Source: Virgibacillus litoralis
Lineage (GTDB): Bacteria > Bacillota > Bacilli > Bacillales > Amphibacillaceae
Direction of reading: 5' to 3'
Assembly: GCF_017873675.1 (NCBI RefSeq)
Contig: NZ_JAGGKK010000011.1
Coordinates: 1-64,000, forward strand
Length of the DNA stretch: 64,000 nucleotides
The notes under the pieces are model-generated. The model did not search any database and had not been told where the DNA came from. It saw nothing but the letters and a program-made list of their open reading frames with translations. The position numbers were made by a program, and so were the translations under genes. How positions within the stretch are numbered: the first letter of the stretch is position 1; each line of letters opens with the position of its first letter. Shown one piece after another: positions 43,904 through 51,828 of the stretch.

Positions 43904-43917
43904 ACATAGAAAATTCA

Positions 43918-43955
43918 AAACCCCTTTATGCAGCGGTGTACATAAAGGGGTTTCC
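43918..43955. terminator. Terminator between the FUSC gene and the CDGSH gene
   Basis: AAACCCCTTTATG (43918-43930) pairs perfectly with CATAAAGGGGTTT (43941-43953). It lies between converging genes and has A/T flanks on both sides. Confidence 0.88.
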
Positions 43956-43982
43956 ATATTGCTCATGACTATGTTTACAGCC

Positions 43983-44186
43983 TTATTTCGCACTTGGCTC
44001 ACTTTCAAAACCAATCTTCTTATGAGTTCCATCGCAAAATGGTTTGTTGGATGACTGCCCACAGCGACACAGGGAAAATGCCTTTTTCGTTTCAAACACA
44101 TTTCCGTCAGCATCAACCATTTCTACATCTCCTGTCACAAGCAGTGGTCCATTATTGTTTACTTTAATTTTTCCTTTATCACTCAT
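43983..44186 (-). CDS. CDGSH iron-sulfur domain protein
   Basis: 67 residues. The 2Fe-2S ligand set Cys-Cys-Cys-His stands in CRCGQSSNKPFCDGTH (the C-x-C-x9-10-C-x-x-x-H pattern of CDGSH proteins) and is complete. Bacterial members are small soluble cluster carriers of unclear role, sometimes linked to iron or redox stress. RBS GGGAGGA five to six bases before the ATG. Monocistronic. Confidence 0.92.
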   Translation of the reverse strand: MSDKGKIKVNNNGPLLVTGDVEMVDADGNVFETKKAFSLCRCGQSSNKPFCDGTHKKIGFESEPSAK

Positions 44187-44284
44187 AAAAATCCTCCCTT
44201 ACATTCTATCTCTACTTATAACTATTCGGTACATTTGCTTGAAAATCCTTCTTTATAATAGATGAAATTATTACTCTGGCATTC

Positions 44285-44430
44285 GCTATTACACTAATTC
44301 AGTCTTTCCGGCAATTATTCAGTCTTTATCAAGTCACTTGTACCATTATTCAGTTTTCATCCAAGCTTATTCAGTTTTCGTATGGGGTTATTCAGTATTC
44401 AACGAGGTCTTTTCAGTTTCCAGCGTTTTT
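44285..44430. repeat. Degenerate 21-bp tandem repeats with core TTATTCAGTYTTY
   Basis: Six to seven occurrences of an ATTCAGTNTTN core; the two cleanest adjoining units are ATTCAGTTTTCATCCAAGCTT and ATTCAGTTTTCGTATGGGGTT, each 21 bases. Other intervals are 20-31 bases. No reading frame with RBS. Confidence 0.75.
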
Positions 44431-44483
44431 TAACCACATCAAAAAATGAATCCCCGATATATTATCGAGGATAGTTGTGCTAT

Positions 44484-45212
44484 TTATTTCTTGTGGTGAC
44501 CCCAGAATAATTTCCCATTTCTCTCTTCAAACGGGAATAACCCTAGCTGCTTTGCCTTCTCAGCATGCTCTTGCATAATTTCATCCATTATTTCCTGGGT
44601 ATCTTTATCTTTCGTTTTTATTCCTAATGCCTCTGCTGTCTGGAAAACTTTCTTGTTATAAATTTCTTTATTCAAATCACGTGGATCCTTGCCTTCTGTC
44701 TCAATTCCCAACTCTTCGGCCTTACGTTTGACAGATGCTTCAAAGACTTCCTTTTTAAGTTTCTTTGCATTTTTACCCTCAGTTGAAATACCTAACTCTT
44801 CAGCTTTTTGTTTCAGCATCGCTTCATAGACTTCTTCTGCCAGCTCTTTTGGCTCTTTTCCCTCTGTTTCTATCCCAAGTTCAGCTGCCTTTTGCTTCAC
44901 CTTTGCATGATGTACTTCCTTGGACAGTTCCTTCATGTCTTTTCCTTCTGTATTTATTCCCAATTCATTGGCAGCTTGTTTCATTTTAGCTTCCATTACT
45001 TCTTTTTCCAGTTGATCAATTTCCTTGCCTTTTGTTTCTATTCCGAGTTCTTTAGCCTCTAACGTTATAAATATATCTTTATTCGAATTCTCTTTATCAC
45101 GTTTTTGACTATGGATATCCTCAGCAATTCCCTTGTAAAATGGTAAACCTGAAGGCGCACTCATGGAGAAGCCCATTGACAGCACCAATGCTATTAAAAA
45201 ACCTTTCAACAT
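44484..45212 (-). CDS. Secreted protein of six 28-residue tandem repeats
   Basis: 242 residues. A signal-peptide-like start (MLKGFLIALVLSMGFSMSA) is followed by six consecutive 28-residue units, residues about 50-217, each with the pattern A-x-E-L-G-I-x-T-E-G-K-D-x-x-E-L-x-K-E-V-x-E-A-x-x-K-x-K. Units 2-5 are very alike; the first and last are worn. Each unit reads as a helix-turn-helix hairpin, so the protein is probably a long charged helical rod outside the cell. AGGAAGGA RBS ten bases before ATG. I know no family with a function. Confidence 0.78.
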   Translation of the reverse strand: MLKGFLIALVLSMGFSMSAPSGLPFYKGIAEDIHSQKRDKENSNKDIFITLEAKELGIETKGKEIDQLEKEVMEAKMKQAANELGINTEGKDMKELSKEVHHAKVKQKAAELGIETEGKEPKELAEEVYEAMLKQKAEELGISTEGKNAKKLKKEVFEASVKRKAEELGIETEGKDPRDLNKEIYNKKVFQTAEALGIKTKDKDTQEIMDEIMQEHAEKAKQLGLFPFEERNGKLFWGHHKK

Positions 45213-45281
45213 CTAGTATTCATCCTTCCTGTTGTTAATTTCAATTTTAGTATTTCCAGAAATAGAGAATACATGAAGATT

Positions 45282-45809
45282 TTATTGTTTTGTTAATGAA
45301 TCCGCAACCGAAATAAGATTAGGGTAAAACAAGTCAGCATCACGAGACTCATCTTTTCTATCTCCAATGAGAATTGTCTGCGTGCCTGCTTCCCTTCCCG
45401 CTTCTATATCAGGCGCTCGATCACCAACCATATAGCTATTGGATAAATCAATTTTATGTTTTTCGGCCAAATCCAAAATCATTTGCGGCTTTGGTTTACG
45501 GCAGGCACAGTTTGCATGTGGTTTATGTGGACAATATGCAATGTCGTCAACATGTGCACCAAATTCCGCTAAGTCGCTTTCCATCTTTTTATGTACGTCA
45601 TCTAAAGCAGATTCCTGCATATAACCAAGACCAATCCCACCTTGATTTGTCACGACAAAAACCTTAAATCCTTCGTCATTAAAACGCTTAATTGCTTCTC
45701 CAACCCCATCCAGCAAGTAAAAATCCTTTGGCTTGTTTACAAATTTCACACGGTGACTAAGCACTTCATTTATCACGCCATCCCGATCAAGAAACATTCC
45801 AATGTGCAT
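45282..45809 (-). CDS. HAD-IIIA phosphatase (GmhB-like)
   Basis: 175 residues. HAD motif I DRDGVIN, motif II VTNQGGIG, the four-Cys/His zinc loop CPHKPHANCACRKP, and motif IV VGDRAPDIEAG match D-glycero-D-manno-heptose 1,7-bisphosphate 7-phosphatase (GmhB) and histidinol-phosphatase relatives. Gram-positive members may act on heptose phosphates for S-layer glycans or on other sugar bisphosphates; the substrate is not assigned. The ATG at 45809 follows AGGTGA; it starts four bases after the stop of the acetyltransferase gene, so the two form an operon. Confidence 0.88.
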   Translation of the reverse strand: MHIGMFLDRDGVINEVLSHRVKFVNKPKDFYLLDGVGEAIKRFNDEGFKVFVVTNQGGIGLGYMQESALDDVHKKMESDLAEFGAHVDDIAYCPHKPHANCACRKPKPQMILDLAEKHKIDLSNSYMVGDRAPDIEAGREAGTQTILIGDRKDESRDADLFYPNLISVADSLTKQ

Positions 45810-45813
45810 GATC

Positions 45814-46392
45814 TCACCTGCCTTCTTGTAAGGCATCATATTCTGACTTCAACAATGAAAAGATGACTGTATCGTGAAATCTCTTCCCGTCAAAATCCGT
45901 TTGTCTCATGGTGCCCTCTTCTTTAAAACCGTATTTTTTTAAAAGCTTTTCTGATCCTTCATTCTCGGCAAAAATGTCACCTACTATCCGATTCAATTCA
46001 AGCGTATCAAAGGCATAATGGATAATTTGTTCCAAAACCTCCGTCACGACACCTTTTTTTTGATATTCTTCACGAATGATGACACCTAATTCGGCCTTTC
46101 TATGCCACATACTCAATTTATGTAAACTGAATTTACCGATGACCTCACCATTGTCCTTATCCTCAATCACCCATGGCAGTTCTTTTCGTTTAGCAAAGTT
46201 CTCCAGCTGCATTTGGATTTCTTGCCACATATCAGTTTCTGACTTTACTGGGTCAGGTGTAATAAATTTCATCGTGTTCTTGTCACGCATAAACCCGAAT
46301 AATTCACTTGCATCATCTTCCCTTAACCCTCTTAGTCGATAGTTTTCCGTTTCCAAAACCGGAACCGTTGTCATTATAGCTTCATGGCTCAC
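45814..46392 (-). CDS. GNAT N-acetyltransferase (RimJ/RimL-like)
   Basis: 192 residues from a GTG start (GGAGG seven bases upstream). N-terminal LETENYRLRGLREDDASELF and the acetyl-CoA region EEYQKKGVVTEVLEQIIHYAF, then LNRIVGDIFAENEGSEKLLKKYGFKEEG, are typical of the Acetyltransf_3 (RimJ/RimL) group. The R/Q-x-x-G-x-G/A loop is modified to QKKGVV. The substrate may be a protein N-terminus, an amino sugar or a small amine. It is first in a two-gene operon with the HAD phosphatase. The 206-bp repeat ends 19 bases before the start codon. Confidence 0.88.
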   Translation of the reverse strand: MSHEAIMTTVPVLETENYRLRGLREDDASELFGFMRDKNTMKFITPDPVKSETDMWQEIQMQLENFAKRKELPWVIEDKDNGEVIGKFSLHKLSMWHRKAELGVIIREEYQKKGVVTEVLEQIIHYAFDTLELNRIVGDIFAENEGSEKLLKKYGFKEEGTMRQTDFDGKRFHDTVIFSLLKSEYDALQEGR

Positions 46393-46410
46393 TTAATACC
46401 CTCCAGTATA

Positions 46411-46616
46411 ACAAAAGCGCAAGCGCCTGTTCAGCGCCGTATGGACTGGACTGACCCGTGTGAGATAAAGGATACACGAAGAGCGTAAGCGATTCGATGT
46501 TGACTTATCGTAGACACGGGGAAGGAAGTCCACTAGGCGCTAGGCGCTGGAGCTGGACGTCGCTGATTCGGAAGCCCAGTTATCCACAGCACTTAAATTT
46601 TATAATTTCCTATACA
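46411..46616 (-). repeat. 206-bp structured repeat, copy 2
   Basis: It matches 29246-29451 base for base except at seven positions, in the same orientation. It lies exactly between the terminator at 46617 and the RBS of the acetyltransferase gene, so a promoter for that gene would have to lie inside the repeat. Confidence 0.92.
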
Positions 46617-46654
46617 GTAAAAAAGCAGTGTGATTCCATACTATCACACTGCTT
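46617..46654 (-). terminator. Terminator of the 45-residue gene
   Basis: AAGCAGTGTGAT (46623-46634) and ATCACACTGCTT (46643-46654) pair perfectly; TTTTTTAC follows on the minus strand. Confidence 0.9.
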
Positions 46655-46665
46655 CATTTTCTATA

Positions 46666-46803
46666 TCAATCTTTCTTTTGATCAATGAACTCGTTCGGCT
46701 CATCGCCGCCATGGATACTGTTATTCTTATATTGACTCTTCCGGCCGTTTCGATGTTCGCCATGTTGTTTGTTTTCTTTAAATTGATTATTCTTGTTCGA
46801 CAT
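46666..46803 (-). CDS. Small hydrophilic 45-residue protein
   Basis: The ATG has AAAGGGGC seven to eight bases upstream, and a perfect terminator follows the stop by 12 bases, so a real gene is likely. The product opens MSNKNNQFKENKQHGEHRNG and ends IHGGDEPNEFIDQKKD: very polar, rich in N, K, Q, H and G, with no hydrophobic core, like many small spore or stress proteins of Bacilli. I do not recognise the family. The RBS can be hidden in a hairpin (46811-46852). It lies 3' of desR. Confidence 0.7.
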   Translation of the reverse strand: MSNKNNQFKENKQHGEHRNGRKSQYKNNSIHGGDEPNEFIDQKKD

Positions 46804-46810
46804 TAATAAC

Positions 46811-46852
46811 GCCCCTTTCTAATTACTATGCCTTAGTTTTAGAATTAGGGGC
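46811..46852 (-). promoter_or_regulatory. Hairpin that can mask the RBS of the 45-residue gene
   Basis: On the minus strand GCCCCTAATT (46852-46843) pairs with AATTAG-AA-AGGGGC (46824-46811), the latter containing the Shine-Dalgarno sequence. It could also act as a weak terminator of desR. Confidence 0.55.
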
Positions 46853-46877
46853 TATCTTTATACATGAGCCTTCATTT

Positions 46878-47477
46878 CTACTTCAGCCAGCCTTTTTCCT
46901 TAACCTTTGATATCGCCTCAATCCGGTTGCTTACTTCAAGCTTATCTAAAATCACGGAAACGTAATTGCGAACAGTTCCATAGGTAAGAAAAAGTTCTTT
47001 TGCAATTTCTTTTGTATTTTTTCCGTCAGCAATCAGTTTGACCACCTGCTCTTCACGCTCAGTCAGTGGGTTTTCTTTTTCATATGCCATATCAACAAGC
47101 TCTGGAGCATATATACGCCGGCCTTCCATTATTGTACGGATCGAACTCGCTAAATCCTCACTCGGACTGTCTTTTAGCAGATACCCGCTAACTTTAGCTT
47201 TTCGGGCACGTTCAAAATAACCTGTTCGGGCAAATGTTGTTAAAACAATAACTTTACAAGACTCATCTTTTAATTCCTCAGCTGCATCAAGTCCGCTTTT
47301 TATTGGCATTTCGATGTCCATAATGCAGATATCCGGCTGATGTTCCTTCACAATACTTATAGCTTCTTCTCCATTCTTTGCTTTACCGACAACTTCCATA
47401 TCTGTCTCCAAATCAAGCAAAGAACCGAGAGCCCCAAGCAGCATCCCCTGATCTTCAGCAATCACAATTCGAATCAC
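46878..47477 (-). CDS. desR: Response regulator DesR
   Basis: 199 residues, the B. subtilis length. NarL-type regulator: receiver with acceptor Asp54 in CIMDIEMPIKSG (the same position as B. subtilis DesR), Thr/Lys switch residues in VLTTFA and YLLKDSP, and a LuxR-type helix-turn-helix LTEREEQVVKLIADGKNTKEIAKEL. When phosphorylated by DesK in the cold it activates the desaturase gene (established in B. subtilis). GTG start overlapping the desK stop by four bases (GTGA), with GGAGGA upstream. Confidence 0.93.
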   Translation of the reverse strand: MIRIVIAEDQGMLLGALGSLLDLETDMEVVGKAKNGEEAISIVKEHQPDICIMDIEMPIKSGLDAAEELKDESCKVIVLTTFARTGYFERARKAKVSGYLLKDSPSEDLASSIRTIMEGRRIYAPELVDMAYEKENPLTEREEQVVKLIADGKNTKEIAKELFLTYGTVRNYVSVILDKLEVSNRIEAISKVKEKGWLK

Positions 47478-48610
47478 AGCATTTCCTCCTGTTCCGTTTG
47501 CTTGACGACTTTTGGCACTTGAATCTTCAGTGTTGTTCCATTAGTTGACTCAATATCTAAGCTGCCGTTGATAAATTCCAAGCGCTCTTTCATCCCCTGC
47601 AAGCCATTTTCTTTATAGGAATCTTTTTTATTAGAAATTCCAATCCCATCATCTTCCACTTTAATAAGTACTTCATTTGGCGATTGCGTAATCGTAACAT
47701 TGCAGGAAGTAGCCTGACTATGCTTAACAATGTTAGTCACTGCCTCCTTCAAACACATACTAAGAACATTCTCTACCAGTAAAGGTGTTTTGGTTAACTC
47801 GGTATTTCCTTCTAAATGAAAATCTATTTGTGCAGCCTTCAATACTTGTTCGACACGTATTATTTCATCGTTTAATCTTGCACCTTTCATATCCGATACC
47901 ATTTCTCGAACTTCTTTTAATGCAGTTCGTGCTGTTTGATGAATATCATTAATTTCATTTTTTGCTAAATCAGGTTCCACACTTACCAATTTTCCAGCCA
48001 GATCACTTTTCAATCCGATCAAGGAAAGCTTTTGTCCTAATGTATCATGCAGATCACGAGCTATCCGCTGACGTTCCTCCAGGACAACCAACTGAGAAAG
48101 CTTTTGGTTCGCATCTTTCAACTGATTTTCCAGCCGCTCCCGCTTATTTCTAAAGTATATGGTAATAGGCAGCAATATTACGCCTATTACACTTATAACT
48201 ATAAACGGTAACTGTGTACGGAATATTTCGTTTTGGATAAAAAAGCCAGCACTTACGGCAGCTAAAGTGGTTGTAAGGTGAATCACATATAATATAATAA
48301 ATCTGGTTTTATGCTGAATATTACCAATATAGAATGCCAAAAACAAGGCGAAATAAACATAGCCCAAAAATAGTGTCATTACGATGCTTATCACCATTTC
48401 TGTACTCACTGAGAGATAAACTGTCCAACCTTTAGAAAGGAAAGATACCCTGTATGCAGTGAAAAAAAGCAGAATCATGAAAACACCGAAAATAATTTCC
48501 CATGTTCCTGAGGTTCGAAAGATAAAATAAAAAGGCAAAATACAAAAAATAATCCATGCATAGATACTAAGCCCTGTATTTTTCGGGATAATATGATACC
48601 ACTTCTGCAT
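47474..48610 (-). CDS. desK: Membrane-fluidity sensor kinase DesK
   Basis: 378 residues. Four to five transmembrane helices (residues about 10-155), a coiled-coil linker, the HisKA_3 box EERQRIARDLHDTLGQKLSL with phospho-acceptor His188, exactly the B. subtilis position, and a HATPase domain with NIVKHSQA and DDGIGI, then GLQGMKERLE. DesK senses membrane thickening in the cold and switches from phosphatase to kinase (established). RBS AGGAGGAA. It lies downstream of des with a partial terminator between, and is coupled to desR. Confidence 0.94.
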   Translation of the reverse strand: MQKWYHIIPKNTGLSIYAWIIFCILPFYFIFRTSGTWEIIFGVFMILLFFTAYRVSFLSKGWTVYLSVSTEMVISIVMTLFLGYVYFALFLAFYIGNIQHKTRFIILYVIHLTTTLAAVSAGFFIQNEIFRTQLPFIVISVIGVILLPITIYFRNKRERLENQLKDANQKLSQLVVLEERQRIARDLHDTLGQKLSLIGLKSDLAGKLVSVEPDLAKNEINDIHQTARTALKEVREMVSDMKGARLNDEIIRVEQVLKAAQIDFHLEGNTELTKTPLLVENVLSMCLKEAVTNIVKHSQATSCNVTITQSPNEVLIKVEDDGIGISNKKDSYKENGLQGMKERLEFINGSLDIESTNGTTLKIQVPKVVKQTEQEEML

Positions 48611-48647
48611 TACAGTTCCTCCTTCTCCACTTCTATTCAGTATATTA

Positions 48648-48709
48648 GAAATCTTGACTTATCGCTATCAATACAAAAGCATGACCCCTCAATACAATAT
48701 TGAAGGGTC
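48648..48709 (-). terminator. Attenuating hairpin between des and desKR, plus repeat fragment
   Basis: GACCCcTCAATA (48683-48694) pairs with TATTGAaGGGTC (48698-48709) around a short loop. A worn piece of the two-hairpin element (TTAGAAATCTTGACTTATCG, 48649-48668) adjoins it on the 3' side. Confidence 0.6.
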
Positions 48710-48723
48710 TCTAACTAAATTTA

Positions 48724-49776
48724 TTATTTTTCCTGAAAGCTGGATCTTCCAGGGGTCATCTGTATCCCTAATTTTCTTTTGCGCAATAACTCTTTAATTT
48801 CTTTAAAGCTGACAAAAGTCTTGTTATCTTCATCATATAGTCTGAATCGTATTGACTTCAAACTGGAAGCAAGCGTTATTGTTGTTGCCTGTTGTAATGG
48901 CGGAGTTGATTCATGTGCTTTTTCCAAATTATAGTTTGGAACTCTTGGACTTAGATGATGCACGTGATGGAAGCCAATACTTCCTGTCATCCATTCCATT
49001 ACTTTTGGAAGCTTATAATAAGAACTTCCATCTACCGCAGCTTTAACAAAGTCCCACTCATCTTCGTTTTCAAAATAAGAATCCTCAAATTGATGCTGTA
49101 CATAAAACAGCCAGATGCCTGACGCGCCTGCAATGAACAGGATTGGAGCCTGAACTATAACAAAAGCCTGCCAGCCGATCGCCCAAATCAATAGTGCATA
49201 AATAACCGCAACAGAGCCATTGATTAAGTACGTATTCATACGCTCTTTACGTTTTGCACCTTTGCGATTGAAACGGTTCGACACTAAGAAAAGAAAAATT
49301 GGACCTAAGCCAAACATAACTATTGGGTTGCGGTAAAGTCGATAGGCCATTCTGCCCCAAAAGGATGCTTCAACATACTCATCGACAGTCATCACCCATA
49401 CATCACCAGTACCCCGCTTGTCCAGGTTACTACTTGTCGCATGGTGTATCGCATGATCCCGTTTCCATTTATCAAAAGCAAACAACGTTATAACACCGGT
49501 TATTGTACCGACAATCCGATTTGCTTTAGCACTTTTGAAGAATGACCCGTGGGTACAATCATGGAAAATAATAAACGTCCGAATAACAAACCCTGCTGCA
49601 ACAACCGTCAAAGCTAATGTTAACCATATCGAAACAGCCAAACTTTGATATGCAAGAAACCATGTCAGGAAAAACGGTATTAACGTATTTATAAGCTGCA
49701 TTATGCTTGCTTTCTTATCTGAACCCGCAAAAGGGGTAACGCTTTTTCGTAATTGTGCTTGTTTTTGTTTACTCAT
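48724..49776 (-). CDS. des: Membrane phospholipid desaturase Des
   Basis: 350 residues. The three histidine boxes of acyl-lipid desaturases are present: HDCTH (72-76), HAIHH (108-112) and HHVHH (270-274), with about four membrane helices between them. It introduces a double bond into membrane phospholipid acyl chains (delta-5 in B. subtilis). The ATG at 49776 has TAGGAGGAA seven bases upstream; the in-frame ATG at 49818 adds unsupported residues. The upstream region carries a palindrome that should bind phosphorylated DesR. It stands upstream of desK-desR on the same strand, as in B. subtilis. Confidence 0.94.
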   Translation of the reverse strand: MSKQKQAQLRKSVTPFAGSDKKASIMQLINTLIPFFLTWFLAYQSLAVSIWLTLALTVVAAGFVIRTFIIFHDCTHGSFFKSAKANRIVGTITGVITLFAFDKWKRDHAIHHATSSNLDKRGTGDVWVMTVDEYVEASFWGRMAYRLYRNPIVMFGLGPIFLFLVSNRFNRKGAKRKERMNTYLINGSVAVIYALLIWAIGWQAFVIVQAPILFIAGASGIWLFYVQHQFEDSYFENEDEWDFVKAAVDGSSYYKLPKVMEWMTGSIGFHHVHHLSPRVPNYNLEKAHESTPPLQQATTITLASSLKSIRFRLYDEDNKTFVSFKEIKELLRKRKLGIQMTPGRSSFQEK

Positions 49777-49867
49777 ATTGCTTCCTCCTAGGGTAGGATT
49801 ATCTATATTTATTTGCAATTATTGATATTCTACTCTACATAATAGAGGAAAAATACAAGCTAATATA

Positions 49868-49904
49868 GTCATAAACGTCAAATATATCGTATGACAAATG
49901 TCAT
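49868..49904 (-). promoter_or_regulatory. Probable DesR operator of des
   Basis: ATGACA-AA-TGTCAT (49891-49904) is a perfect 14-base palindrome; GTCATAAACGTCA (49868-49880) is a second, weaker site. On the minus strand TTGACG follows as a possible -35, so the sites sit just upstream of the polymerase as in B. subtilis des. Confidence 0.7.
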
Positions 49905-49930
49905 GTTTTACTATATTGGATGAAAAAAAA

Positions 49931-49957
49931 TGAATCATTCCATTAAAATACAACGTC
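49931..49957 (+). promoter_or_regulatory. ECF-type promoter, probably autoregulatory
   Basis: TGAATC (49931-49936), 17 bases, CGTC (49954-49957). This matches the Bacillus ECF pattern TGAAAC-N16/17-CGTC and lies 36 bases before the sigma gene start. Confidence 0.75.
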
Positions 49958-49992
49958 TTACACATGAAAAACCATATTAGGGGGGAAATAGA

Positions 49993-50583
49993 GTGGGCCA
50001 CTCGAAAGCTTTCCATCCACCGTACAAGGAAGATGATCAGGACATTATACAGATGAATCCGGCTGAAGCAATAGCAGAAATTATGGACTTGTACGGTGAT
50101 GAAATAAAACGATTGATATACACATATGTGAAAAATAATGCCGATACAGATGATGTCACACAGGAAGTTTTCATGACCATTTACCAAAAGCTGAGCACGT
50201 TCCAAGGTAAATCAACACTAAAAAGCTGGGTTTATTCGATCGCAATCAATAAATCAAAGGACCACTTACGTAGCTGGCGATCACGAAATAAGCGTCTAAA
50301 AGAAAAACTGTCGCAGTCCGCCCGCTTTTTAGAAAAATCCGATGAAACTCCAGAGGAATACATGATTAGGGAAAACGAATCAAGTGACCTTTTGGATAAG
50401 GTTATGAAATTACCGATCAATTACCGCGAAGTCATTATCCTGTATTACTTCAAAGAACTATCAGCAAAAGAAATCAGTTACGCATTGAACATGAAAGAAG
50501 TATCCGTAAGAACCCGGTTAAATCGTGGACGAGAGAAATTAAAACAGGTCTTATCACTAGAAAGAGGTGTAAATCATGGATAA
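49993..50583 (+). CDS. ECF-type RNA polymerase sigma factor
   Basis: 196 residues from a GTG start (GGGGGAAA upstream). Region 2 (DEIKRLIYTYVKNNADTDDVTQEVFMTIYQKL, STLKSWVYSIAINKSKDHLRSW) and region 4 (YREVIILYYFKELSAKEISYAL...SVRTRLNRGREKLKQ) are complete. Residues 1-30 are a family-specific leader. The last eight bases overlap the next gene, which encodes a membrane protein with the layout of an anti-sigma factor. An ECF-type promoter stands before it. It resembles the SigX/SigV/SigM group in general but I do not assign an orthologue. Confidence 0.93.
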   Translation: MGHSKAFHPPYKEDDQDIIQMNPAEAIAEIMDLYGDEIKRLIYTYVKNNADTDDVTQEVFMTIYQKLSTFQGKSTLKSWVYSIAINKSKDHLRSWRSRNKRLKEKLSQSARFLEKSDETPEEYMIRENESSDLLDKVMKLPINYREVIILYYFKELSAKEISYALNMKEVSVRTRLNRGREKLKQVLSLERGVNHG

Positions 50584-51721
50584 AAAGTTAAAAGAATTAA
50601 AAGATCAATTTGAAAGTGATATACCAACCTCCTTTACAAATCAAGATAAACAAAGGGTTTTAACTAAAATAAAAAACGGGCAACATAAACAGGGCACCAA
50701 ATATCTTCTTCCTAAAGCATTAACAGCAGTCGTCTTAACTGCAATACTCTTTGCAGGAGTGACAATCGCCAGCGAACAGCTTGGGTTAACTGGAGGAGAT
50801 AAACCAAACGAACAAGATTACAGTGATTACAGCGTCCTTCTTGAGGAGAGTACGGAACAATATCTGACATTTATTCCTGCTAAAGTTAAGGTAGGAGATA
50901 CCTTTGGTCAAATGAAAGTAACCGAGATCCAAAGACAAGACGATCAGACAATTGTTAGTTTTAAGGAATCCAATAAACCATTTATGGTAACTGGAGTACT
51001 CTACAATGATGACGGATTCAGTTTTATTCCAGACAAAAAATCTCTGTTAAATATACCGGTTGCAGCCAAAGACATAGGAAAAAACCTAGAATTTCATTTT
51101 CAAGATAATAAAAAGGTCGAGAAAATATTTGGAATGGACTTAGAAAATTCAAAGCTTATATCTATAGAAGACCTGTCAGTTAATATTGATCAAATCCATT
51201 ATATCTTTTCAGAAAATGGTTCACGTATTAAACTTGAAATTAGGAATGCTGTAAGTTCAGAACCAGAACTTGATTACCCAAAGGAAAAATATAATACATC
51301 GATTGAACTATCAGATAGACTCTTAAATATTTATAGTAAATATGCGAAAACTTTTGATGACGACTTGTTAAAAGGACTAATGCCAATAGATATTTTTAAA
51401 CTTTATTATCATTCTAAAAACGAAGGAAATAATAAAGTTCAGTATGCCCTTTATATTAAAGGTGAAAATCAAGGTACACCAGATAAAGAAACCTATTTTA
51501 ACGATCCATTCTTTGCTATTGATCAAACGATGAAACAAAATGACAAGGAATTTTACCAAAAATTAAAAGAAGTTAGGATTTTTGAGGAAGTTTATTTATC
51601 GGAACAACAGGCAATAATCCGTTTTGAACTGGAGGATTCTAACTTTCAAATGGCTGCATTCAGGTTAATTAAAAACACAGAATTGGGCGTATGGAAAGTT
51701 GGCTGGATGGCAATGCAATAG
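50576..51721 (+). CDS. Single-span membrane protein, probable anti-sigma factor
   Basis: 381 residues. Residues 1-45 are charged and cytoplasmic (MDKKLKELKDQFESDIPTSF), one transmembrane span follows at about 46-66 (ALTAVVLTAILFAGVTIA), then about 310 extracellular residues with mixed beta/alpha character. No standard zinc-finger (HxxxCxxC) anti-sigma motif is seen, so the sigma-binding part would be the short N-terminal helix region, as in DUF4179-type partners. Start overlaps the sigma gene by eight bases with GAGGTG in front. Its role is inferred from layout. Terminator at 51752. Confidence 0.75.
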   Translation: MDKKLKELKDQFESDIPTSFTNQDKQRVLTKIKNGQHKQGTKYLLPKALTAVVLTAILFAGVTIASEQLGLTGGDKPNEQDYSDYSVLLEESTEQYLTFIPAKVKVGDTFGQMKVTEIQRQDDQTIVSFKESNKPFMVTGVLYNDDGFSFIPDKKSLLNIPVAAKDIGKNLEFHFQDNKKVEKIFGMDLENSKLISIEDLSVNIDQIHYIFSENGSRIKLEIRNAVSSEPELDYPKEKYNTSIELSDRLLNIYSKYAKTFDDDLLKGLMPIDIFKLYYHSKNEGNNKVQYALYIKGENQGTPDKETYFNDPFFAIDQTMKQNDKEFYQKLKEVRIFEEVYLSEQQAIIRFELEDSNFQMAAFRLIKNTELGVWKVGWMAMQ

Positions 51722-51751
51722 AGGATTTATTCAAATTAAATTCTTATAAAG

Positions 51752-51790
51752 TAGACGGTATTGGTTTAATTCCCCAATACCGTCTTCTAT
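51752..51790 (+). terminator. Terminator of the sigma/anti-sigma operon
   Basis: AGACGGTATTGG (51753-51764) pairs with CCAATACCGTCT (51774-51785); the T-tail is short. Confidence 0.75.
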
Positions 51791-51828
51791 TGATAATTAA
51801 TAGTAATTTTAGTTAAAAATATTTGAAT

